21,766 bases of DNA from Saprolegnia diclina VS20 (taxonomy: Eukaryota; Oomycota; Saprolegniomycetes; Saprolegniales; Saprolegniaceae): positions 591,956 to 613,721 of the forward strand of contig NW_008246099.1 of the NCBI RefSeq assembly GCF_000281045.1. The letters run 5' to 3'. The position numbers were made by a program, and so were the translations under genes. Positions 10,756 through 18,879 of this stretch are shown in pieces (positions within the stretch are counted from its first letter, which is position 1; the number at the start of each line of letters is the position of its first letter). A model generated the notes under the pieces. That model had not been told where the DNA came from, did no database searches, and saw only the letters and a program-made list of their open reading frames with translations.

Positions 10756-13700
10756 CTACACTCTGTCTTGGCGCGTTTCCTGCAGCTCGGCGAGCCGGCG
10801 CTGGTACTTGGTCGCCGTCGCCTACGGATCACAATAGCACTGCATGAACAAGGGCTCGATGTATCACCTTGAGCAGCTGCTTGAAGCTAGCGACCTCCTC
10901 CGTGAGCATGATGTTGCGCGTGAGCAGCTCGGCACAGCGACGCTCGGTCTCTTCCACATGGGCCATGTTGGCCGACGGTACTTTGTGCAGCTTTTTGAGC
11001 TTTTGATTCTCTTTTTGCAGCGCCCGAAGCTCCGCGCTGAGCTCGACCGCATCCGTCTGCTTGGCGGCGTGCAGCTGTCGCAGCTCGGCAATCTGTGCGA
11101 GCAGCGTCTCCTGCATCTGCCGCACTTGCGCCGCGCTGTCGTTTCCCACCTCGGGCGTTGGCGTGGCGCTGGACCGCTCCCATTGTGCCAGTAGTCGGTC
11201 GCGGTCTGCTTTGATACTCGCGCACTCGGCGTTCAAGCGCGTGAGCTCTGAGCTCTTCTCGGCCAACATGCCTTTGTAGCTCTCGACAATCGATAAATTC
11301 TTTTCGAGCTGGAGGTGCAAATCGTGTTGCGTGGCCTCGAACTTGGTGCGCCAGAGCTCCGCCGCTGCCTCGCTGTCGGCGTGACGGGCCGCAGACTCGG
11401 ATGCCCACGCCTCCATGTCCTTGGGCACGTCATCCGCTTGCTAATGGATATGCAGGAGATACGAGATGTAGATGCTTTGGCTTGTACCACATCGTGGTCG
11501 TGGAGAATTCGGCGCAGACGGAGTGCCACGTCATGAAGCTGGTATGTGCGGCGCTGCCACTGCGTCGCGTCCAAGCGCGTCTCGCGAAGCAGTGCGAAAA
11601 GGTCCGCCTCCTTTTTCCGAAACGAGTCGACGAGTTCTTTGGCGATGACGTCGTCACCCGCAGCAGGCGCCGCGCCCGACGCCGCCCGCAAGAGCTGCTC
11701 GAGCTTGGCGCGGTAGTCGCGCTCGGTAGCTTCGAGGTCCATCGCTTGGCGAGTGCTATTCGCGTCGTCTCAGCGTTTGAAACAAATGGCGTGGACTTGG
11801 TTACATGGTTTGCGTCAGCGCCTCGATCTCGCTCGCCTTTCTGGTCACGACCGTCTCCAGATTGAGGATCTGGCGCGCCATTTGACGCGTCTACAACATG
11901 CAGTGACCAGATGAAAGACGACCCAACAGCGCAGTCGTACGGTCGATGTGAGCGTCTTGACTTGGTCTTGCAGCGCCTCGATGCGAGCCTATGCCAACCC
12001 AGTGGGTGAGGTAGTCCATCGCACTCGATTCACTGCACCTGGGCGGCGGTCGCTTGGTCCTGAGCTTGCTGCTGCAGCTGTCGAGCAATGCTCGCACGCT
12101 CCTGGAGCGCTTCTTGCGCTGCCTTTTCGTACTGCAGCTGCCGCGCGTCGGCCTCGAGACGCAGCGCCTTGACTTGCAGTTCGAGCTCCACCTACGTCAC
12201 TCTTCTTCATATCGCGCATCAAGACAGTTGTTTACACTGGTCTTGGTGAGGCTCTCCGTTCTCTGTTTCTCGGCGGCGAGGTGCTCGTGGAGCTCGCTCG
12301 TCTGCTTGGCCAGCGTATCCAGTGCCACTTGGTCCTTGGCACGCAGCTCTAACGCGTCCTTCTTTCCACGTTCGAGGTCCACCATTTGCTACGCACGATA
12401 AATTATGCGGCGCGAGGGACTTGAACCTACCCCCAGCAGCGTCTTCTTTTGGTTGACGAGCGTCAAGAGTTCGAGTCCGACTTGCTGGTGCGTAGCGACT
12501 TCCTTCTCGTAGGCACTGCGGAGTGCGACAAAGTTGGTCTTGAGCGCCACAAACTCGATCGCGAGCTCTCGCTTCTCGCTCATCGCCGCACTCGCCGCGT
12601 CCTGCGCGCGCTTCAAGTGCGCGGCGTGCTCCTCCTCGCGCATTTGGAGTTCGAGCACGTCGTTCTCGGCGTTGAGGAGCTTGGTTGTGAGCGCAAACGA
12701 GTTCTTCTCAATGTCTTCTTGGCTCGACGCGTGGGCCAGCTGGAGGTCGACGAGTGCTTTGCTCAGACGCAACTTCTCTCGCTCGCTCTCGAGCAGTTGC
12801 TGGCGCACGCTCACATCGCCCTCCACAAGTGATTGGTACTTGGTTCGATACTCGGCAAGCGCTTTTTGCAGCGACTCGACGTGCTCTCGGAGCTTGATTT
12901 TCTCGAGGTTTTCTCGAATGCAGCGGCCTTCAAGCTCGTGCGTCGTTTGCAGCAGCGACACAAGGTCGCTCGATTCGTCGCTATTGTTGTTGTTCGCGTT
13001 CGAACGGGTCTTGGCAAAGGCCAGTTCGCCCTTGAGCGACTGCGTCTCGCGCTCGTACCGGCGTTGCTAGCACCCGTTCCCCGCTAAAAGTCTAGCTGCA
13101 TAGAGGCAGTGACCTACCAACCCGTCGACCAAGTCGTTGTGAACGATGGGGAAGTTGTGCACTTGCTGCAGCAGCGACGCGATCAGCAAGCTGGCTTTGG
13201 TGCCGTCAAAGTCATTGGGGACAAGCCCGATACACGCCTACATATAGGCTGTCAGCAACATATATGTACACGCTGCAGATCGAGCGGACCATCGTGGAGC
13301 AGTCGCCGCCGAGCGCCTGCCGCAAGTGGTCGGTCAAAAGCGAAACATCGTAGGGCGGGAACAACGTGGTCGGCGGAGTCGAGAGAGCCCGCAAGAGGCT
13401 TTCGAATGCAACGAGTGACTTGGTGAGAAGCGGACTCTCGGCCAAGCGCATCGACTAGCAAAGGTAGAGGTTGTATCAAGTTGATACTTGCAGCTAGTAC
13501 CTCGTTGAGATGGTTGAGCGCGGGCAAGTTGATGACATCCAAGCGCGAGTAGGTGGCTTTGCGACTACCAGTAGTTTCGACTTGCTTGATATGCACCTAC
13601 GACGTAGTTATGGTCAGCGATACACAGACAAGAGCGCGTTCTACTCGAAAAATGGCCGCGGCAAAGTCGATGGCTGGTGTACCGTGTGCGGTTGCGCCGG

Positions 13701-14436
13701 CATGGCGCCGCATCCGCGCTTGGGCAAGGACGCTCGAGAGCGCTGCGACAGAGTTGATCGGGCCGACTCGCGTCGCGTGGTCGATGTGCGGTATGACCAC
13801 GGGCTTGGGCGATAGCAAGTCCTAGCGCACTCGGCTGAGCGATTGAATGTTAGTAGTGCTGAAAGACCATCGCCGTCTCTTCATAAATCTCGACAAACGA
13901 AACCCGAAGAAAGTACGTTGTCGACGTCCTTGCACTGAGGAGTGCGATGAGCGTCGATAGCACGGCCGCCACAAGCCCGTGGGTCGTCTCGTCGCCTTGG
14001 AACACAGCCACGTGCGGCGAGAGCGCGCTGCCGCCACAGAGAATGCACCCGTGGACGCCGTCGACGACGGCTTGCAGAAGCGGCTGCATCGACTGGCGCA
14101 CAAGGTCGTCGGCCGTCGGCGCTTGCAGCGCATGGTCCACCCGGAGACTCGACGATCCGGCCTACACTGTCCCTTTCTAGCCCATGCGCAACGCTACGGA
14201 CGAGTCAACCTTGGCGGTCGCGGTGATTTGCTTGGACGAGGTCACCTCGAGGGCACAAGGCTCTATGGCATGGCATTGGAAGCGAGTCGAGTAGGCTCAA
14301 GGTGCGTACCGCCGCCAACAGGGCGTGCGCTGGCCGTGTACACGCACACCTAGACAGCCAGGTGGGCGATGCTGCAATGCATTGGGCGTACCGGCATCGC
14401 GACGCCAGACGGAGCATAATCGTCCGGCGGCTCCAT
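10756..14436 (-). CDS. kinesin-like protein with degenerate motor (pseudo-kinesin) and long coiled coil
   Basis: Spliced model of 16 exons: 14436-14392, 14349-14310, 14262-14210, 14161-13868, 13821-13645, 13596-13501, 13454-13272, 13237-13118, 13066-12431, 12388-12236, 12191-12039, 11988-11941, 11890-11805, 11755-11488, 11440-10868, 10821-10756. It totals 2991 nt and 996 residues, in frame, with introns of 34-51 nt all ending TAG. Residues about 15-335 follow the kinesin motor fold in order: VCVYTASARPV (beta 1), VDHALQAPTADDLVRQSMQPLL, SFVEIYEE, TKSLVAFESLLRAL, FPPYDVSLLTDHLRQALGGD. The nucleotide site is gone: the P-loop is GGSALSPH (89-96; Lys and Thr replaced by Pro and His), SSRSH is TPAID (192-196), DLAGSE is NLPALN (226-231). 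Residues about 337-996 are heptad-rich coiled coil. The reading frame is preserved, so it is probably a functional non-ATPase scaffold rather than a dead gene. Exact family and role are unknown. Confidence 0.82.
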
Positions 14437-14566
14437 GCGGGACCGACGTTATGAGCACGAAACGGGCGTTGCTACGAATATGTAGCAACAAAGACTCGAC
14501 CGCCACGATGTACACTCTGTCGGCGGTATTTAGATAGGTTTATAGTATACGGTGAGAACAACTGAA
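14437..14566. other. spacer between pseudo-kinesin start and LPMO-like gene end
   Basis: 130 bp upstream of the pseudo-kinesin ATG and downstream of the LPMO-like stop. It contains a perfect 8-bp inverted repeat (14468-14489) and lacks the TATCCGGA motif. Confidence 0.4.
14468..14489. repeat. 8-bp perfect inverted repeat (hairpin)
   Basis: GTTGCTAC, six-base spacer GAATAT, then GTAGCAAC. It lies 32 nt upstream of the pseudo-kinesin start codon. It could be an operator, a UTR hairpin, or part of the 3' end of the LPMO-like transcript. Confidence 0.6.
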
Positions 14567-15391
14567 TCAAATGGCTGGGCATTGCATGGCGAGAGCCTCC
14601 TGTTTCAAACGGTCGCATGTGCGGGACGGCGTGGACGCGTTCGATGCAAGCGACGTCGACGGCTGTGCTGAGGGCACCACTGGCACGGAGCTCGTCGCAG
14701 GTGTCGGGCTGGAGGAGGCGACGGGGAGAGGCGAGTCAGCCGTCGTGGCACCAGCGGCGACAGGCGTCGCGGAGCCGGCCACGGCTGCTTCCCAGCATGT
14801 CGTAAAGAACTGGCCTTTGTTGAACTCCCACTCCCACTTGAAGCTGTACTGGCCGGGCGCAATGTCGGCTTCAAGGTCAAAGCACATGGTGCAGAGCGCC
14901 TTGTCCGTGTTGGCGCAAAAGTTCTGGCAGTTCTGGAACCCCTTGTGGTCGATCTTACCGTCGACATGCTTGCCGTTGAGGTGCTCGTACGTCTTTCCGC
15001 TAAAGTCGTCGGTCGTGGCGCCGAGGGCCGTCCGCGAGATGATCGTCTCTTGGTCCGGGATGTACGGGCCCGTGCACGTATCCGCGACGTGGTTCTTTGG
15101 CGGGTACGCGAGGCAGACGCGCTGCCCAGGGGTGTACGTTGCCGTCGGGATCGCCTTGGCTGCGTCCGAGCCGTAGGCGCATTGGCACTGCTTCTTTTCA
15201 ATGTTCATGCCTGTATCGACGCCAAAGCCCGCAGCCGTCTGGCGCTCGCTGCAGCGTGGGCGGCCCTTGCAGAGCGACGGGTCCCATGGCTGGTCAGGCG
15301 CCGCCATGCGGTAGTCGGTGCATTCGATCCACGAGTGACCGGCGGCGCTGGCCGCGAGGCAGGCGACGAGGGAGATGACGTAGCTGCGCAT
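14567..15391 (-). CDS. secreted lytic polysaccharide monooxygenase-like protein (oomycete AA17-like)
   Basis: Intronless, 274 residues. A signal peptide (1-18, MRSYVISLVACLAASAAG) is predicted to be cut just before His19, giving a mature N terminus of HSWIEC. An exposed N-terminal histidine is the hallmark of the copper histidine brace of LPMOs. A second candidate brace His lies in the GKHVDGKIDHKGF region. The segment GQYSFKWEWEFNKGQFFTTCWE has the aromatic W-x-W...F/Y-x-x-C pattern seen before the axial residue in LPMOs. Numerous cysteines suggest disulfides. From about residue 205 the tail is rich in Ser, Thr, Pro and Ala, a likely O-glycosylated linker. AA17 is an oomycete LPMO family reported to act on pectin; placement there is from general resemblance and could be wrong. 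An oomycete initiator-like TCACTTTCAGTTTT lies just upstream. Confidence 0.65.
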   Translation of the reverse strand: MRSYVISLVACLAASAAGHSWIECTDYRMAAPDQPWDPSLCKGRPRCSERQTAAGFGVDTGMNIEKKQCQCAYGSDAAKAIPTATYTPGQRVCLAYPPKNHVADTCTGPYIPDQETIISRTALGATTDDFSGKTYEHLNGKHVDGKIDHKGFQNCQNFCANTDKALCTMCFDLEADIAPGQYSFKWEWEFNKGQFFTTCWEAAVAGSATPVAAGATTADSPLPVASSSPTPATSSVPVVPSAQPSTSLASNASTPSRTCDRLKQEALAMQCPAI

Positions 15392-15410
15392 GCTGAGGCT
15401 TCTGAGGTAC

Positions 15411-15433
15411 CGAGCAAAACTGAAAGTGATGCG
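15411..15433 (-). promoter_or_regulatory. initiator-like element of LPMO-like gene
   Basis: Reading on the minus strand, GCATCACTTTCAGTTTTGC lies 20-42 nt upstream of the ATG at 15391. It resembles the TCAYTYY-type initiator plus flanking region of oomycete promoters. This gene lacks the TATCCGGA motif. Confidence 0.4.
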
Positions 15434-15804
15434 ACCGCAGCGTAGGCTGAGGTCGTAGAAGCGAGGTCGCCCTGTCGCTCTCGTCAACCAAACCCCACGG
15501 CGGCAAAATATCGAATCCAACACCGTTTCAACGTGTTTTAAACACATTTGAAAACCATCTGTTTTGAACCGTTTCATCAACGACCACCACCGCAAGCAAG
15601 TCGCCGGGACCACATATTCCTTGGTGTCGCGCGCCGTCGCATGTAGGAGGCAGACACGCCACCGCGACGTTGTTAATGCGTTAAACACACCAATAAGGCG
15701 AGTTGTCGAGAAAGAACGCTGGCTTCGTAGTAGTCGGCGACGGCAGCATATGCGCACGTACAGTATATCTGCTACTCGTAAAAAAGGTTACATCGCGGGC
15801 GGCA
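15434..15804. other. intergenic region downstream of kinase pseudogene
   Basis: About 370 bp without a recognised gene. It is AT-richer at 15515-15580, with ACCGTTTCA repeated twice (near 15522 and 15568) and an interrupted palindrome GTGTTTTAAACAC near 15533. A GC-rich hairpin sits at the pseudogene end (15792-15821). No kinase C-lobe motif was found here. Confidence 0.4.
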
Positions 15805-15821
15805 TCAGAGTCGCCCGCGAT
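15792..15821. repeat. GC-rich hairpin, 10-bp perfect arms
   Basis: ATCGCGGGCG (15792-15801) and CGCCCGCGAT (15812-15821) are perfectly complementary around a 10-base loop. It overlaps the premature end of the kinase pseudogene. Confidence 0.65.
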
Positions 15822-16130
15822 ATAGCAGCTCGTAGACGCCAGGGGCATACTCGAGGACGAGGACCAAGATGTGAGCGTCCTCGAACGATGTAACCCGCCG
15901 GACAACGTTTATGTCCACCAACAAAGCTTGGATCGCGAGCGTATCGTTGCGTATCGCCAGCTGGGATGACCTTGAGAGCGTACTCGGTGCCGGCCGTCGC
16001 GTCTCGCGCCAGGGAGACGGTCGCCGCCCCGGCCCAACTGGCGCCCGACGTCAAACGATTGCCAGTCCTCAGGAGCGCTGGCTTGCTCCGCGACCGATAC
16101 GCTCGCGTCGTGGCTCGTTGCCGCGCCCAT
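15805..16130 (-). pseudogene. truncated protein-kinase pseudogene (N-lobe only)
   Basis: Starts ATG at 16130 (MGAATSHDASVSVAEQ). FDVGRQLGRG is a kinase glycine loop. The next kinase block, ATVSLARDATAGTEYALKVIP (beta 2-beta 3 with the ATP-binding Lys), is in another frame. A third block, NVVRRVTSFEDAHILVLVLEYAPGVYELL (beta 4, beta 5 and hinge), is in yet another, then ends RGRL-stop. So two frameshifts lie within about 200 bp, neither explained by an intron of the size used here. No HRD or DFG motif follows. It is either a host kinase fragment in decay or affected by sequence errors. A TATCCGGA motif lies 26 nt upstream of the start, suggesting it was once a normal gene. A 13-bp inverted repeat lies inside it. 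Confidence 0.6.
15934..16107. repeat. 13-bp inverted repeat within the kinase pseudogene
   Basis: CGCGAGCGTATCG at 15934-15946 and its exact reverse complement CGATACGCTCGCG at 16095-16107, 148 bp apart. They bracket the two frameshifted blocks of the kinase pseudogene. Confidence 0.6.
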
Positions 16131-16156
16131 TCTGCAGATTCGAAATTTAATAGCGT

Positions 16157-16164
16157 TATCCGGA
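16157..16164. promoter_or_regulatory. TATCCGGA start-proximal motif (kinase pseudogene)
   Basis: TATCCGGA, 26 nt upstream of the minus-strand ATG at 16130; retained although the coding region is broken. Confidence 0.4.
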
Positions 16165-16463
16165 CGTTTGACGACCAGGATGACGTGGCGGCGCGATGTA
16201 CACTCGCTCGTTGTCGTTGTCTTGCGCTCGGCAGTGCCGCTTCGAACCCCGGCCCCGACGCCTTTTTAACGCATGCAACACGGACGTTTCGCAAGTTAGC
16301 GCGTTCACCAACCACGTTGGCAGAGACAATGTCCACACTCGGCGGTGCTCGATCGCATCGGACCGCCAGTGGCGTCAATGGAGGCGAGCAGATCTGTGCC
16401 GCACGGCAATCGTGGGTGGGGCAATGGCTTGGGTTCGAGTCGTGTCTTCTGACAGCCTTTCTC

Positions 16464-16733
16464 TCAAGAAGCCAAGTCTCCTGCAGGGTGTCGTCGATGA
16501 CAGAACAGCAAGACGAGATTACGCTTGGATACTGTGGTTAGGATAACGTTGGTTAAATGAGTAGCAACAGCAGTTGGCAAAAAGAGTAGCAGCAGCAGCG
16601 CCGCCCCGAGTCCCGCAACGGCTGAACCTTTACGAGGGAGCATCGCACCCTTCTCCACACAGGTTGTTGTGACTGGCCTGCCGAAGTAGTCCTCGGTTTG
16701 ACTGCTGCTGCTGCTACGTTGCCTTTGTAGCAT
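16464..16733 (-). CDS. possible small single-pass membrane protein (doubtful)
   Basis: 89 codons from the ATG at 16733: a Ser run (SSSSSQTEDYFGRP), then one strongly hydrophobic segment (AVAGLGAALLLLLFLPTAVA) and a basic tail. Both homopolymeric runs derive from CAG/CTG triplets, which also form a 14-bp inverted repeat, so the ORF may be a by-product of repeat DNA. No family was recognised, and no start-proximal motif or plausible upstream exon was found. Confidence 0.25.
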   Translation of the reverse strand: MLQRQRSSSSSQTEDYFGRPVTTTCVEKGAMLPRKGSAVAGLGAALLLLLFLPTAVATHLTNVILTTVSKRNLVLLFCHRRHPAGDLAS

Positions 16734-16803
16734 TGCGCGCTGCCTGCCTATGTTGGACACGTTTAGGATAATACATATTCATGGTCGGCGGCGGAAAAGG
16801 GCC

Positions 16804-16875
16804 TGCGCCAGCGGGGACTGAACCCTGTGCCTTCCGCTTACGAAGCAGAAATCCACCGACTAGACAAAGGGGCGC
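16804..16875 (-). pseudogene. tRNA-Thr(CGU)-like relic
   Basis: 72 nt with tRNA-like layout on the minus strand. The D-arm-like GTCT...GGAT has two wobble pairs. The anticodon arm TCTGC-TTCGTAA-GCGGA is fully paired with U33, anticodon CGT (Thr) and A37. It also has a five-base variable loop and TTCAGTC as the T-loop. The acceptor retains GCGCC/GGCGC. The T-stem pairs only 3 of 5, and A58 of the T-loop is G, so it is probably not a working gene. It may be a dead tRNA gene or the head of a tRNA-derived SINE. Confidence 0.4.
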
Positions 16876-17022
16876 CACGAGGGACAACCCGCAACGTGCC
16901 ATGCGTTGAGTTGAAAAAGCGAAATGGAGCTTGATAACAGCACCGGTGCAGCGTATGGTCGCTTCGTTGATAGCTGCGAGCTAGCGTAAACGCTGCACGA
17001 CCATCCATGGGTACACTGTCCT

Positions 17023-17040
17023 CTCGGTCCTGCGACCGAG
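17023..17040. repeat. short hairpin, 7-bp arms
   Basis: CTCGGTC, loop CTGC, GACCGAG. Perfect and compact, in the gene-poor region, with no neighbouring transcript end that would make it a terminator. Confidence 0.4.
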
Positions 17041-17514
17041 CACCTGTGTTTCAATGTCAAGTTGCGTGCACTTAGCCTTGCGGTGTTGCAGGACGCTCGA
17101 CTGGCGCCGCCAGTTTGCTGGATCCAAATACGACGTTGCTCGATGCAAGAGTACGCAATGTAGTGTAGGTACACGACAATGACCGCATTGTTGTAATGAG
17201 TTTTCAATGCAATTATCTAGTGTGAATGAAACGCTACGAGTGCAGATCATACAAGACGTCGAGCACGCAGCAGCAGCACCGGGTGAGCCCGCTGAGGTAG
17301 CCAGCATAGCTGGTTTGAGAGGCGAACCACCCTTGCAGCCAGCCGTCGCAGGCACATTCTCGTCCGCACGTGCCAAAGCGAGACGTTAGGCGTGTCGCTC
17401 GCTCATGGGCGGAAATAGCTACTATCCCAAGCACTTGTCGTATGGATAGTTTTGGTGGCGCGAGATAGCGCGACCTATTTGTGTGCCCATGTCCACGGCA
17501 GTGAATTTTGAATT

Positions 17515-17522
17515 TCCGGATA
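17515..17522 (+). promoter_or_regulatory. TCCGGATA start-proximal motif (M50B peptidase)
   Basis: TCCGGATA, 76 nt upstream of the ATG at 17599; the most distant copy from its start codon. Confidence 0.4.
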
Positions 17523-17598
17523 TCTTGCCGGACATGTCGCATATTCGCTTGGATAAGTTCGGTTTGGAGGCATTTTGCAATCGTGTCCAACAGTCGCG

Positions 17599-18816
17599 AT
17601 GGCGAGCTCTCCCGACGACGCCTGGTACACGCTCCGCTGCTGCAACGACCAGCAGCTCCAGAACATCTACCTCATCGTTGGCTACACCGTTCTCATCTTC
17701 AAGCTGTACGTTGCGAGAGGAGATTGCCACGGCTCACGCGCTTTGTAGTTGGCGCTTTCCGCTCATTCATCCGTTCAAGATTCTGTGCGTGCGCTGTTAT
17801 GACGCTCTCGTCGCTCATGGACGATGTACATAGGACCGTCTTCCTTCACGAGATGGGCCATGCCAGCGCGGTCTGGCTAACATGCGGCAAGGTGCGTTCA
17901 TCATGCGCCTCGCATCTGATCTTATTGGCGTCATGGACATGCAGGTCACGGGCATGGAGGTACATCCGAACGAAGGCGGTGTGACCAAGTACGTTGGTGG
18001 CATCGCGTTCATCATCGTACCTGCGGTATGCGATCGCCTTCTCGGTGTACTTGAGCTTACATCAAGCCGCGCGTAGGGCTACTTGGGCTCAGCCGTCTGG
18101 GGCATGGCGCTCGTCATTGCCAGGTAGAAACCCATCTACTGTCCTACCGCCATCTCACGTATCCATAGTCCCAACAAGCTCGCGGCCGAAATCGCAGCCG
18201 GCGTCCTCATCGCGCTCCTCTTTGTCTTTATCTTTTACGCGCAAAACGCGTACCTGCGCTATCTCAACGCGGGCTTTATTGTGCTGCTTGGCGGTTTGCT
18301 GGCGCTGACACTCGCCACCGAGTACAACGGCGTGCGCTACCTCGTGCTGCTCGTGGGTGTCATGAGCTGTCTCTTTTCGATCTACGACATTTGGGACGAC
18401 CTCATTGCACGCCGCGTCAACGACAGGTATTCTCGTGAGATGGCTTTCAAGTGTCCACACGTCACTAATGTGTAGTGACGCGTCAGTATTTGCCAAGATG
18501 ACGCACACCTCGAGTCGGTGCTGGGGCGTCATCTGGGGCCTCTTTGCGCTAGCCACGATGGGGTGCGCTCTGTACTTCAACCTCGTCGTCGCCATGCACT
18601 CGTACGCCTCGACGCCGACCATTCACGCTGCCTCCGAGATGACGTCCGGCACGCTCGCAGCGCTCGTCCTCGCTGCGAGTGTTGTCGTCCTCGGCGTCGT
18701 GCACACGGTCTTGACCCGTCGCTGTACGTTCTTTCGATCTGAATTCTCGAATCAACGGTGCGGTAGGTATGGTTCGAACGGGGTCCCACCAAGCTGGCTA
18801 CGGCGCTGCTCCGTAA
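17599..18816 (+). CDS. M50B-like membrane zinc metallopeptidase family protein
   Basis: Spliced model of 8 exons: 17599-17705, 17749-17784, 17834-17891, 17945-18025, 18077-18123, 18169-18426, 18476-18723, 18767-18816. It totals 885 nt and 294 residues, in frame, with introns of 43-53 nt. The zinc-binding HEMGH (53-57) is followed by ASAVWLTCGK, then the family's GGVTKYVGG...PAGYLGSAVWGM block and about five more hydrophobic segments. This is the layout of the peptidase M50B-like family found in plants, protists and bacteria, related to site-2 proteases. Substrate and compartment are unknown; cleavage within or beside a membrane is the family expectation. An LDG-type second metal motif was not identified with confidence, so activity is likely but not shown. 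The last exon is short; ignoring the final intron would extend the frame to 18947 with non-family sequence. It converges on the TTL gene (63-bp gap). Confidence 0.8.
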
Positions 18817-18879
18817 CCTGTGTACCAACAACTCTTTCATTTGCATGGTCGAATCCATTGCTGCATGCAAAAATGAAGT

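Larger units (their letters stand above)
16165..17598. other. gene-poor 1.4 kb region
   Basis: No confident protein gene. Contents seen: a doubtful 89-codon minus-strand ORF (16733-16464), a 14-bp inverted repeat of CAG/CTG triplets (about 16586 and 16704), a tRNA-Thr-like relic on the minus strand (16875-16804), a 7-bp hairpin (CTCGGTC/GACCGAG, 17023-17040), a B-box-like GGTTCGAGTC near 16433 without a T-stem, and the TCCGGATA motif of the M50B gene (17515-17522). Composition is less GC-rich than the flanking genes. Confidence 0.5.

Noticed and set aside
9582-10832. Long antisense open frame (416 codons) over the b5 reductase gene
   Set aside because: Low-complexity Arg/Leu/Glu/Val-rich translation typical of the complement of a GC-rich gene; the opposite strand encodes a full b5 reductase.
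12389-12430. B-box-like GGTTCAAGTCC on the minus strand
   Set aside because: It is the inside of a 42-nt pseudo-kinesin intron with correct phase; no D or anticodon arm is present.
18772-18785. GGTTCGAAC, a perfect B-box core, suggesting a tRNA gene
   Set aside because: No T-stem pairing on either strand, and it lies in the last coding exon of the M50B gene after a canonical 43-nt intron.
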